IMG/VR virus record: IMGVR_UViG_3300042453_004345
Span: 1 to 29,742 of that record
Source: a virus
Strand: one strand, 5' to 3'
DNA length: 29,742 nucleotides
Every line of letters starts with the position of its first letter. The stretch's first letter is position 1. The notes beneath the pieces are model-generated. The model worked only from the letters and a program-made list of their open reading frames with translations. It did not search any database and was not told the DNA's origin. A program made the position numbers and the translations under genes. Of the stretch, positions 6,605 to 13,404 are shown piece by piece.

Positions 6605-7099
6605 AAAAATAAATTGTATAGTGAATATTTAGTAGATGGTGAATGTGAATATTATATTTATAGGAATTTTAATAAAATATCAGAAATTTTTGAGTATTTT
6701 TGTAAGAATAACTTACTAAAAAAATCAAATTATGTTGATAAAGACGGATTACAATTAGTGGTAGGTCGTGATTATTTAGCAATAAGAAAATCTGATGATA
6801 GGGGAATAATTTGTGAAGTTGAAAATAAAAATATCAATGGAATAACTAGAAATATACCTATTTCATGTTTATTTAACGTTACTGCAAAATCAGATAAATT
6901 TATAGAAATTTCAAATAATTTAAAAGATTTAATATCTGCCGATAATCTTTTTATAAAAAAATGTAGAGGTTTTAAAAAATATAAATTTGTTAAGTTTTTA
7001 TTAAATAGTCAGAAGAAAGAACATAAAGAGATGTACGACCATTTAAAGCAATTTTTATATTTTTTACATAAAGAATTAGAAGTTAAGTGGAATTTTTAA
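6602..7099 (+). CDS. Hypothetical 165-aa protein
   Basis: Start chosen at the ATG at 6602, 7 bases after AGGAGGT; the frame is open upstream to a TTG at 6563 but that would overlap the preceding gene. The protein is basic overall with many Asn, Lys and Phe (begins MKNKLYSEYLVDGECEYYIY). A central segment GLQLVVGRDYLAIRKSDDRG has beta character, and the C-terminal third is helical and Lys-rich (KKCRGFKKYKFVKFLLNSQK). No family recognised. It shares its translation leader with the next two genes. Confidence 0.72.
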   Translation: MKNKLYSEYLVDGECEYYIYRNFNKISEIFEYFCKNNLLKKSNYVDKDGLQLVVGRDYLAIRKSDDRGIICEVENKNINGITRNIPISCLFNVTAKSDKFIEISNNLKDLISADNLFIKKCRGFKKYKFVKFLLNSQKKEHKEMYDHLKQFLYFLHKELEVKWNF

Positions 7100-7123
7100 A
7101 AAATTAATGGAGGTATAAATATT

Positions 7124-7621
7124 ATGAAAGGATTATATATACATTACGAGGATAGATACCCTAAAGATACTATATGCAGGGAATTATTTTTACATAAGGA
7201 GCATAATATTACAGATATTAAAAATATATTAAAAAAAGCTTATGCGGATTCTCTTAAATATAATACGGATGATAATTTTCTTGAACTTATTGCTATTAAT
7301 AGTGATTGTGAATTTTCTTTTATTCCGGCAAAAAAGAAAGAGCGTAAACTATTTACACAAAATCATGATTGGGGCTGTTTTTTGTATATTATGAGAAATT
7401 GGGGTAAGCAAGATATAGAGAGAATAGAGGCGGAAGATTACAAGGAACAATCATTAGATAAATTTATGTTTAAACAACATGTATACAGGTTTAAAAGTCT
7501 TCTTGACTTTTATTTGAATTATAAGGAAGTAAAACTTAAACAAAAATCTCGCAGAGTTTTTGTGAATGAGTTAGTTACAATTCAAGAACCGATTCACATA
7601 AACAAATTCATTAACAAATAG
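7124..7621 (+). CDS. Hypothetical 165-aa protein
   Basis: Uses the second copy of the GGAGGTATAAATATT leader. Begins MKGLYIHYEDRYPKDTICRE and has a charged centre (PAKKKERKLFTQNHDWGCFL), mostly helical. No membrane segment, no recognised motif. It follows the preceding gene by 24 bases and its stop touches the next leader copy. Confidence 0.7.
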   Translation: MKGLYIHYEDRYPKDTICRELFLHKEHNITDIKNILKKAYADSLKYNTDDNFLELIAINSDCEFSFIPAKKKERKLFTQNHDWGCFLYIMRNWGKQDIERIEAEDYKEQSLDKFMFKQHVYRFKSLLDFYLNYKEVKLKQKSRRVFVNELVTIQEPIHINKFINK

Positions 7622-7634
7622 AGGTATAAATATC

Positions 7635-7823
7635 ATGTATACAAACACTAAAAGAAATAGGAAAAAATACGACTATATTGACGATAATTACACTCTGGCA
7701 GAAATAGATGTTGAAGAAAGATACGATGAGAAACAGGCATTAGCAAGGTATAGACAACTGGTAGAGAATAGAAAGAAAACCAATACTATCTCTTGTGATA
7801 ATCTTTTATACTTTTTAAATTAA
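7635..7823 (+). CDS. Hypothetical 62-aa charged protein
   Basis: Third gene with the GAGGTATAAATAT leader (7621-7637). Begins MYTNTKRNRKKYDYIDDNYT, with a basic N-terminus, an acidic middle and a helical ARYRQLVENRKKT stretch. No family recognised. Confidence 0.62.
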   Translation: MYTNTKRNRKKYDYIDDNYTLAEIDVEERYDEKQALARYRQLVENRKKTNTISCDNLLYFLN

Positions 7824-7839
7824 TAAATAGGTATATAAA

Positions 7840-7894
7840 ATGATTTTTTTTAGATAACGATATACTAGCGAATGACTGGGAGGTAGAAAAATGA
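7840..7894 (+). pseudogene. Remnant of a Tad2-like (DUF2829) gene
   Basis: After an ATG at 7840 comes a run of eight T (7844-7851). In the frame shifted by one, the following codons read LDNDILANDWEVEK and then stop (TGA at 7892-7894). This closely copies the C-terminal end of the intact neighbour (LLAEDWEVVE). It looks like a gene reduced to its two ends, with a frameshift at the T-run. The remnant codons TGGGAGGTA supply the ribosome binding site of the next gene, whose ATG overlaps its stop. Confidence 0.5.
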
Positions 7895-8082
7895 ACATTT
7901 TTGAAGCAGCAAAAGAACTTAAAAATGGTAAATATATAAAACGTAAAGAGTGGGTAGGTTTCATATTTGTTTTATTTAATCATAACAGTTTACTTTTTAA
8001 ATTCTCTCACGAAAATATAATAAGTGAGTTAACTATTAAGCTTAGTGATTTATTAGCTGAGGATTGGGAGGTAGTAGAGTGA
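7891..8082 (+). CDS. Tad2-like (DUF2829) small protein
   Basis: 63 aa. The N-terminus MNIFEAAKELKNGKYIKRKE followed by W fits the family pattern F-x-EA-x-x-x-LK-x-GK-x-x-x-R-x-x-W, and the end LLAEDWEVVE fits the invariant D-W-E-V-V. DUF2829 is now known as the Thoeris anti-defence 2-like domain; studied members bind the signal nucleotides made by Thoeris ThsB and block the immune response. This protein is shorter than usual (about 80-90 aa) with a reduced middle, so ligand binding is not assured. The start follows GGGAGGT. Family call is from recognised pattern, function is by homology. Confidence 0.65.
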   Translation: MNIFEAAKELKNGKYIKRKEWVGFIFVLFNHNSLLFKFSHENIISELTIKLSDLLAEDWEVVE

Positions 8083-8231
8083 ATAACACAAAAGAACTAA
8101 AAGCGTATAATTTATTGTGCAGTTATCTTATGTCCAATATGAAAAATTATTCAACAGAGCAAAAATTATATTATTATAGGTTGTTATTAGAAAAATATAA
8201 TGAAGAAAGGAAACAAAATGAGCGATATTGA
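8079..8231 (+). CDS. Hypothetical 50-aa helical protein
   Basis: Starts with GTG overlapping the preceding TGA (GTGA), with GGGAGGTAGTAGA as ribosome binding site. Begins VNNTKELKAYNLLCSYLMSN and is Lys/Tyr/Glu-rich and helical throughout. Stop lies 14 bases inside the next gene. Unknown function; support is the coupled start and tight packing. Confidence 0.5.
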   Translation: MNNTKELKAYNLLCSYLMSNMKNYSTEQKLYYYRLLLEKYNEERKQNERY

Positions 8232-8316
8232 ATTGATTATACTAGTCCACGAAATAATAATTATTGTTGGACTAATAGGACTAGGGTTTAACTTTTACTA
8301 TAATTTTAAGGATTAA
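8218..8316 (+). CDS. 32-aa single-pass membrane peptide
   Basis: ATG eight bases after AAGGAAAC. A hydrophobic helix spans residues ~5-25 (LIILVHEIIIIVGLIGLGF), with a short polar end. Tiny membrane peptides of this kind are common in phage early regions. Function unknown. Confidence 0.5.
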   Translation: MSDIELIILVHEIIIIVGLIGLGFNFYYNFKD

Positions 8317-8328
8317 TGAGGTAATAAA

Positions 8329-8445
8329 ATGAATACTAAATACATAATAGCTATCATGATTATAGCACTAACAGGGTTTTACTTTGAATTTTACCACAAT
8401 AAAGAAAAGGTAATTGACGATACTTATATTGAATATGTGAGGTGA
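8329..8445 (+). CDS. 38-aa membrane-anchored peptide
   Basis: Begins MNTKYIIAIMIIALTGFYFE, one N-terminal hydrophobic helix then a charged tail ending DDTYIEYVR. TGAGGTAATAAA precedes the ATG. The tail codons GTGAGGTGA form the ribosome binding site of the next gene. Unknown function. Confidence 0.52.
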   Translation: MNTKYIIAIMIIALTGFYFEFYHNKEKVIDDTYIEYVR

Positions 8446-8449
8446 TAAA

Positions 8450-8686
8450 ATGAACTTATTTAACAACATAACAAGACTTAAGGAAGCTTTGAAAATTCAA
8501 GCTGATAGAGAGTATATGCAACTAATTGAAAAGGCAGTTAATCTTGACATTAACGACTTTGATTACTCTATCTATGATCCACAAGGATTAAGACATAGAA
8601 TAGGTGAGAAGTTGAATGAGATATCTGTTAATGAGAATAGAAATTTAAGAATGGATTTTTATAATGTAAATAGTAGGGGGTGTTAG
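8450..8686 (+). CDS. Hypothetical 78-aa protein with DFDYSIYD motif
   Basis: Ribosome binding site GAGGTG is 7 bases upstream. Residues ~23-53 (EYMQLIEKAVNLDINDFDYS, then IYDPQGLRHRI) match the C-terminal part of the protein at 9247-9642, so the two share a module of about 33 residues: two helices flanking a conserved DFDYSIYD core. The module is not one I recognise. Confidence 0.68.
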   Translation: MNLFNNITRLKEALKIQADREYMQLIEKAVNLDINDFDYSIYDPQGLRHRIGEKLNEISVNENRNLRMDFYNVNSRGC

Positions 8687-8688
8687 AT

Positions 8689-8757
8689 ATGAGTATAGTA
8701 ACAATATTATGTATTTGTTATTTTTGGGCGGTTATTTGTCAAATATTTGATTTATAG
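8689..8757 (+). CDS. 22-aa hydrophobic peptide
   Basis: MSIVTILCICYFWAVICQIF plus DL. Almost wholly hydrophobic with three Cys. A purine-rich AGTAGGGGGTG precedes it. Its spacing, directly between two well-supported genes, suggests a real peptide, but size leaves doubt. Confidence 0.35.
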   Translation: MSIVTILCICYFWAVICQIFDL

Positions 8758-8768
8758 GAGGTTATTAA

Positions 8769-8924
8769 ATGATTTTAGAAGCAGAATTATTACACAATTT
8801 AAAAGAACTTAAGAATTATGATAGATTGGTAATGTTATCTATAGTTTATAACAAATCTCTTCTTGAGATGATAGACGACATACTTGGTAAAATTGAAATT
8901 ATAAATGAAGAGGAAATAAAATGA
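8769..8924 (+). CDS. Hypothetical 51-aa helical protein
   Basis: Excellent ribosome binding site (AGGAGG, eight bases before ATG). Begins MILEAELLHNLKELKNYDRL; predicted as two amphipathic helices, acidic C-terminus. Stop overlaps next start (ATGA). Unknown function. Confidence 0.62.
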   Translation: MILEAELLHNLKELKNYDRLVMLSIVYNKSLLEMIDDILGKIEIINEEEIK

Positions 8925-9247
8925 CAGACTATAACGCAAAACATAGAGAACTTTATCTGGAAGAATTGAAAGAAATTTTAAAAAACCATAATAGCGGTAC
9001 AAACGCAGGAGTGGAAAAACTTACATTAAGTAGAATTTTTTATTTAATAGATAATTTTAACTTAAATGATATGACTGAAGTTACTTCAATATTGAAATTA
9101 TTAAGAGATAATTTATCTTATGATGATTTTAAATTTATTTGTACATATGAGTTTGGTGATTATTCTACTAATTCATTACAGAAAATTACGTATAAACTAT
9201 TTAAAGATCAATTTATAGACATAATTTTAGAAAGTAGGTATGTGTGA
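8921..9247 (+). CDS. Hypothetical 108-aa protein
   Basis: Starts in an ATGA overlap behind GAAGAGGAAATAAA. Acidic, helical protein beginning MTDYNAKHRELYLEELKEIL with a central SRIFYLIDNFNLND segment. No recognised domain. Its last codons (AGTAGGTATGTGTGA) provide the binding site for the next gene. Confidence 0.68.
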   Translation: MTDYNAKHRELYLEELKEILKNHNSGTNAGVEKLTLSRIFYLIDNFNLNDMTEVTSILKLLRDNLSYDDFKFICTYEFGDYSTNSLQKITYKLFKDQFIDIILESRYV

Positions 9248-9642
9248 TGAACAATAAAACTAAAGAAGATTTAGAACATATTTTAGATAATTTTAAAAAA
9301 TACATTTTAATTAGTAGTTCAAGTTCAGAAGTAACAAGTTGGAGAAAAGATATAGGTATGATTTATTTTAATTACAAAAATAATTTTGATTATTTATATG
9401 ATGTTGTAAGTGGGTTAATAAATAACAATAATTTATTTTACAATCATAAAATAAGAAATGAAGTTATTAATATTTCTTGTGAAGATGGTTATATGCATGA
9501 ATTGGATAGTGAATATAAAAAGCTTGTTGAAAAAGCAGTTACTCTTGGTATAGAAGATTTTGATTATTCAATTTATGATGAAGATGGTTTAAAAAACAAA
9601 ATATTTCAGAAAACGCATGTAAAAATGAGGAAAAAAAAATAA
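9247..9642 (+). CDS. Hypothetical 131-aa protein with C-terminal DFDYSIYD module
   Basis: ATG at 9247 shares one base with the previous stop (TGATG); a GTG one codon earlier is an alternative. The C-terminal third (EYKKLVEKAVTLGIEDFDYS, IYDEDGLKNKI) is clearly related to the 78-aa protein at 8450-8686. The N-terminal two thirds are unrelated to it and rich in Asn, Ser and Tyr. So this is a module fused to a different partner, or the short gene is a truncated copy. Function unknown. Confidence 0.7.
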   Translation: MNNKTKEDLEHILDNFKKYILISSSSSEVTSWRKDIGMIYFNYKNNFDYLYDVVSGLINNNNLFYNHKIRNEVINISCEDGYMHELDSEYKKLVEKAVTLGIEDFDYSIYDEDGLKNKIFQKTHVKMRKKK

Positions 9643-9764
9643 TGAAAAATAAATTAGAAGATTGGATGAATAATCAATTTGCCCCATGGGCATTAACAGT
9701 AGTACTTGGAACTAATTTTTGTTTATTCATGTTAATACTTGGACAATTAGCTTTTGGTAAATGA
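9642..9764 (+). CDS. 40-aa single-pass membrane peptide
   Basis: TAATG overlap with the previous gene; GAGG lies upstream. Polar N-terminus (MKNKLEDWMNNQF) followed by one hydrophobic helix (WALTVVLGTNFCLFMLILG) and a short end. Unknown function. Confidence 0.52.
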   Translation: MKNKLEDWMNNQFAPWALTVVLGTNFCLFMLILGQLAFGK

Positions 9765-9767
9765 TTT

Positions 9768-10001
9768 ATGAAAAATTTTGAAAGAGAAGTTGCTAAATTA
9801 GCATGCGATAGTATATTGGATGATATTCCTAAAAACAAAAATGGTTATAACAATCAAGCTGTAGGTATTGACTTAAATCAGATAGTTATCTTAAGAGGTT
9901 TAAGCATTATTAGAAGTAATGATACAGGTTATAAAGTAACAATAAGTGCGTTGGTTCGTGAAGCTATCAGGGATTTATTCATCAAATATAATATCAATTA
10001 A
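9768..10001 (+). CDS. Ribbon-helix-helix-type DNA-binding protein
   Basis: 77 aa. The C-terminal half has the order strand, helix, turn, helix: VGIDLNQIVILRGLSIIRSN, a short loop, then KVTISALVREAIRDLFIKY. The S-A-L-V-R-E-A-I-R segment is the typical second helix of ribbon-helix-helix proteins (Arc/CopG class), which bind operators as dimers. It lies just before the primase-helicase, 3 bases after the previous stop. It could regulate the origin-side promoters or bind the iterons, which is inference. The strand-to-helix spacing is slightly long for the family. Confidence 0.6.
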   Translation: MKNFEREVAKLACDSILDDIPKNKNGYNNQAVGIDLNQIVILRGLSIIRSNDTGYKVTISALVREAIRDLFIKYNIN

Positions 10002-10006
10002 ATAAT

Positions 10007-12256
10007 ATGAAATACGCAATTACAACGTTCCCCCACGTAAAAGTATCTTTTGTGGGGCAGGATGGAGTACAATTTAATGAACTCACATCTAAAAACATTT
10101 ATATGAATTTTCTTAAATACAAGGAAAAGTCAAATAGCGAAAAGGAAGAGCAGAAACATTTTATATTAGCTAGATATAAGGACACATCACTATCTAGAAC
10201 AACCGAGAATATTGACTATTATAGCGGACTGGTAATTGATTTTGATAGCTATGCCAAGAATTATAGTTATTTGAAAGAAGAATTGAAACAATCTTTAGGC
10301 AGTTATGAGTATTTGCACTATACAACATCATCACATAGCTTTGATACCCCAAGAGTAAGACTTATTGTATTTACCGATAGGAATTTTAAAGTAGAAGAGA
10401 AGTCAAACATACTTGTCAATCTTACACAGAATTTCAGTAATGATTTGATGATGGCAATGGACCAACATAATACTTTTGGCAATAACTCATTATCAAGATT
10501 GCCCTATAATTCACCTGAGTTTGAAATGGTTTACAATGAGGGATTAAAATATGAAATAGGAGGTAATTTAACAAATACTTCCTCAAATAGTAATAAAAAG
10601 CAGGAGTTGGAGGAGGTAGAATTAAAGAAAACATTTAACAATATCCCGGTACAGGATTTAACAACTGATAAAATAAAGGAGTTGCTTACCAAGTATAAAA
10701 ATATAGTAGGTTTTAATGAGACAAAAGGTTGGTTTAATGATTATGAAACTTGGGTTGAGGTTGGTAGTATTCTTCATCATCAGTTTAAAGGAAGTGAAGA
10801 GGGATTATCCTTGTGGAAAGAAATATCTTGTGAAGATGGACATACTATAGAATACACTTATAAAAAATTCTCTAATGACAAGGAAAATCCCAAGACTTTT
10901 AAAACTATAATGAAAGTAGTTAGGGATAATCAATTAGCAGTTAAGGCATCAATGCTTGACCCTAATGCACCACCTCTTAAGTTAGATAAAAGTAAACCTG
11001 TACCTCTAGATACGTTCCCACATTTACATTATGGTAAAACAGTCACAAAACCTAAGGATACATACGACAACTTTGTTCATATAATGAAGTTTTACAAAAT
11101 TGATCTAGGTGTTGATATTATAACTAAAACTATAACTATGTTCGGATCAAACGATCAGAATGCTAATGAGGTTGATATATTGGACTTGATGGAAATCAAC
11201 AACATATCAAGTAAGAGTAGGGGTAGTAAATATATTAACAGATACGCTTATGAGAATAAATACAACTCCTTTTATAACATGTTAACAAATATAAAATGGG
11301 ATGGGATAGATAGGTTAAATGACTTCTATAATACGATAAAGGTAAAACCGGAGCATATTAATCTTCGCGACCTCTATTTACTTACTTGGCTTAAGCAACT
11401 TATTTACACTAGTTGTTTTAGTAGTATGTATCCTTATGAAAGCAAGAAAATAAGCAGACTTCTTCTAGTATTGCAATCAAAACAGGAGGGTGGGAAATCA
11501 ACATGGGTTACTAACCTGTTACCTGCTAAAATGCAAAAACATTATATGTCAATAGGAGCTACCCTTAAGACTGATGACGATAGACACATGCTTGGTATTG
11601 TAAATAAACTCATAGTAGAGCTTGGAGAGATTGAGAAATCTTTTAAGCATAGCGATATAAATGCTTTCAAGGCTTTTTATGGTAGAACTATGGATACTCT
11701 CAAGATGATATATGTAACTTTTCCTGTGGATTTTGAGAGAACAACAAGTTTTATAGCTACTACTAACGACTTTTACTTTTTAAAGGATAGTACTGGTTCT
11801 ACTCGGTTTATGGTTCTGCCGCTGGACGATGATTATAAGGATGAAAAAGGATTATCCATATTTTGTAACGGCAGACATGGGATAGATATGCTCATGGTTT
11901 ATCGTCAGGTTTTTGAGAGTGAAGATTGGGTTAATTTTGAGTTAAGTGTTGATGATAAGGAAATTCAAAAGGAAATAAACAATCATTTTACAATGAATGA
12001 TACAATGGAGGATTTGTTTTTTGAAGAATTTGTTAAGGAAATTGATCATAAAGCACCTCTTTATAATTGTACTGAAATTTTAAGAAAGCTTGGTTACTCT
12101 GCTAACACCATTAATAAGAAAACAAGAAACGATCTTGCAACAATGTTGCGTAAATATAACTTTCCATATGTAAAAGAAGATAAAAAATTCAGATTAGTAT
12201 CAATTAGAAAAGAGGTTAAATTAAATGATAGTGAAATACAGAAAGAAGTTTATTAG
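10007..12256 (+). CDS. Primase-helicase (PrimPol, PriCT, VirE/VapE helicase)
   Basis: 749 aa, three parts. Residues ~1-180 form an archaeo-eukaryotic-type primase: metal-binding VIDFD (Asp78, Asp80) and SSH (His110) followed by PRVRLIVF. Residues ~205-310 resemble a PriCT domain (WVEVGSILHHQFKGSEEGLS with a following LW). Residues ~360-640 form the VirE superfamily III-like helicase: KWDGIDRL, Walker A QEGGKST (Lys497), Walker B LIVELGEIE, and TSFIATTNDFYFLKDSTGST with the Arg of the sensor region. It would unwind the origin and prime synthesis for the phage polymerase. The end overlaps the next gene by 32 bases in another frame. No strong ribosome binding site is visible. Confidence 0.88.
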   Translation: MKYAITTFPHVKVSFVGQDGVQFNELTSKNIYMNFLKYKEKSNSEKEEQKHFILARYKDTSLSRTTENIDYYSGLVIDFDSYAKNYSYLKEELKQSLGSYEYLHYTTSSHSFDTPRVRLIVFTDRNFKVEEKSNILVNLTQNFSNDLMMAMDQHNTFGNNSLSRLPYNSPEFEMVYNEGLKYEIGGNLTNTSSNSNKKQELEEVELKKTFNNIPVQDLTTDKIKELLTKYKNIVGFNETKGWFNDYETWVEVGSILHHQFKGSEEGLSLWKEISCEDGHTIEYTYKKFSNDKENPKTFKTIMKVVRDNQLAVKASMLDPNAPPLKLDKSKPVPLDTFPHLHYGKTVTKPKDTYDNFVHIMKFYKIDLGVDIITKTITMFGSNDQNANEVDILDLMEINNISSKSRGSKYINRYAYENKYNSFYNMLTNIKWDGIDRLNDFYNTIKVKPEHINLRDLYLLTWLKQLIYTSCFSSMYPYESKKISRLLLVLQSKQEGGKSTWVTNLLPAKMQKHYMSIGATLKTDDDRHMLGIVNKLIVELGEIEKSFKHSDINAFKAFYGRTMDTLKMIYVTFPVDFERTTSFIATTNDFYFLKDSTGSTRFMVLPLDDDYKDEKGLSIFCNGRHGIDMLMVYRQVFESEDWVNFELSVDDKEIQKEINNHFTMNDTMEDLFFEEFVKEIDHKAPLYNCTEILRKLGYSANTINKKTRNDLATMLRKYNFPYVKEDKKFRLVSIRKEVKLNDSEIQKEVY

Positions 12257-12434
12257 AAATCTAGGTAATTATGAAAACATAACTGTTGAGATAGAACTTG
12301 AGGACAATGTTGTCTATGAGAGAGGTGAGACCTACGAAAGTGTTTATGATAAGCTGCGTAGCTCTGTTTCTAAGTCTATGTCAGAAGAGAATAAGAAAAT
12401 AGATGAATATTTGAAAACAAGAGGTGTGAAATGA
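12225..12434 (+). CDS. Conserved-looking 69-aa phage protein
   Basis: GAGGTT lies eight bases ahead of the ATG, inside the end of the primase-helicase gene. A pattern R-N-L-G-N-Y-E-N-I followed by alternating strand residues (TVEIELEDNVVYERGETYES) and a C-terminal helix recurs in small proteins of phage replication modules, as far as I recall, but I cannot name a family. Position suggests a replication accessory. Confidence 0.68.
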   Translation: MIVKYRKKFIRNLGNYENITVEIELEDNVVYERGETYESVYDKLRSSVSKSMSEENKKIDEYLKTRGVK

Positions 12435-12622
12435 GTAATAAATATGTTAGCGGTGATCATTTTTCTAGACTTAAGATTTTAGCTAAATATAGGACTTTAG
12501 ATAAAAAGAAAATTGAAAAAATAGATGAATTGTTTAGTAATATGAGTGAGGAAGATTTTAAAAATTATATGGAAAATAAACAAAAAGAATCTTTAGAATT
12601 GATTTATGGAAAAATAAAATGA
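12431..12622 (+). CDS. Hypothetical 63-aa protein
   Basis: ATGA overlaps at both ends. Begins MSNKYVSGDHFSRLKILAKY; Lys/Glu-rich helices follow (KKKIEKIDELFSNMSEEDF). No family recognised. Confidence 0.65.
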   Translation: MSNKYVSGDHFSRLKILAKYRTLDKKKIEKIDELFSNMSEEDFKNYMENKQKESLELIYGKIK

Positions 12623-12816
12623 AAATATTTAATGAATGGACGTTATTATTTCTATCGGTGGCTTTATTTTTCATACTCAAAACTATTAACGATAGGTATT
12701 ATAACAATACAAAACTATATCTAGTTGATATTGTGCTGGAAAATAATCCTGATTTGTCAGAATTTGAGTTGGAAGAAAGAGTTAATAAGTTGTTTAATAT
12801 AGTAAAAAGTAGGTAG
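12619..12816 (+). CDS. 65-aa membrane-anchored protein
   Basis: One N-terminal transmembrane helix (residues ~8-21, LLFLSVALFFIL) and a cytoplasmic acidic tail ending KLFNIVKSR. Coupled to the previous gene by ATGA. Function unknown. Confidence 0.65.
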   Translation: MKIFNEWTLLFLSVALFFILKTINDRYYNNTKLYLVDIVLENNPDLSEFELEERVNKLFNIVKSR

Positions 12817-12820
12817 TAGA

Positions 12821-13009
12821 ATGAATAATGAAAAAGATATGTTTAATAAATTGCCGACAGGATATCCAGGACAAGTACTAGATATAAAAAATTTAATTTG
12901 GAGAGAGCAAACAGATGAGGAAATAAGAGAAAATTATATTGTAAGACCTACATACAAGGAAATTAAAGAGATAAGACAAAAGCGTTCACAGTTATTATCT
13001 AGGGTATAG
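12821..13009 (+). CDS. Hypothetical 62-aa protein
   Basis: AGTAGGTAGTAGA upstream. Begins MNNEKDMFNKLPTGYPGQVL; the C-terminal half is a charged helix (YKEIKEIRQKRSQLLSRV). No family recognised. Confidence 0.62.
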   Translation: MNNEKDMFNKLPTGYPGQVLDIKNLIWREQTDEEIRENYIVRPTYKEIKEIRQKRSQLLSRV

Positions 13010-13040
13010 TTTATTAAATGACTGGGAGATAGTAGAATGA
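13002..13040 (+). pseudogene. C-terminal remnant of a Tad2-like gene
   Basis: Codons read GYSLLNDWEIVE then TGA, overlapping the end of the preceding gene in another frame. Same ending as the DUF2829-like proteins nearby. It has no visible start of its own. The TGGGAGATAGTAGAATGA stretch serves as ribosome binding site for the broken gene that follows. Confidence 0.45.
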
Positions 13041-13237
13041 ATTTTATAGAAGCAGTGCAACAAATGAAAAAAGGTAATCATACGTGATTACCGGATTGGG
13101 AAGAAAGTAAGTTTTTTTGTATTCATTCTGGCATGATATACAGTTCTTGTTGGTGTGGTATAGAACATGCTTACGAAGACCCATATGTGCTTGATGAAAC
13201 GGAGTTTTTAATCAATGATTGGGAGGTAGTGGAATGA
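13037..13237 (+). pseudogene. Tad2-like (DUF2829) gene with nonsense codon 17
   Basis: The frame reads MNFIEAVQQMKKGNHT, stop (TGA 13085-13087), then LPDWEESKFFCIHSG and onward to FLINDWEVVE and the normal stop. Family members usually have Arg at the interrupted position (R-L-P-D-W), and CGA to TGA is a single transition, so a nonsense mutation is the simplest reading. The rest shows no further damage, so decay is recent or the stop is suppressed. The product would be 66 aa, similar in size to the intact gene at 7891-8082, but the middle differs and has several Cys and Trp. Confidence 0.6.
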
Positions 13238-13404
13238 TTAAATTTGTAATAGGGTTTGGAATAACCATATTATATTTTAGTATTTATGAAATAAGTAAAA
13301 GAGTTGATAGTTTTACAAACTTAATTACAACAGTAATCATATCTATTTGTTGTTACTATCTTGGAGATATGGTTGTGTATAAATATTTGGGTAATTTATC
13401 ATGA
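13234..13404 (+). CDS. 56-aa membrane protein, two hydrophobic helices
   Basis: The ATG at 13234 is eight bases after GGGAGGT and overlaps the stop of the broken Tad2-like gene; a TTG at 13219 is a poorer start. Hydrophobic helices lie at about residues 3-18 (KFVIGFGITILYFSIY) and 31-45 (TTVIISICCYYLG). Stop overlaps the nuclease start (ATGA). Unknown function. Confidence 0.65.
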   Translation: MIKFVIGFGITILYFSIYEISKRVDSFTNLITTVIISICCYYLGDMVVYKYLGNLS

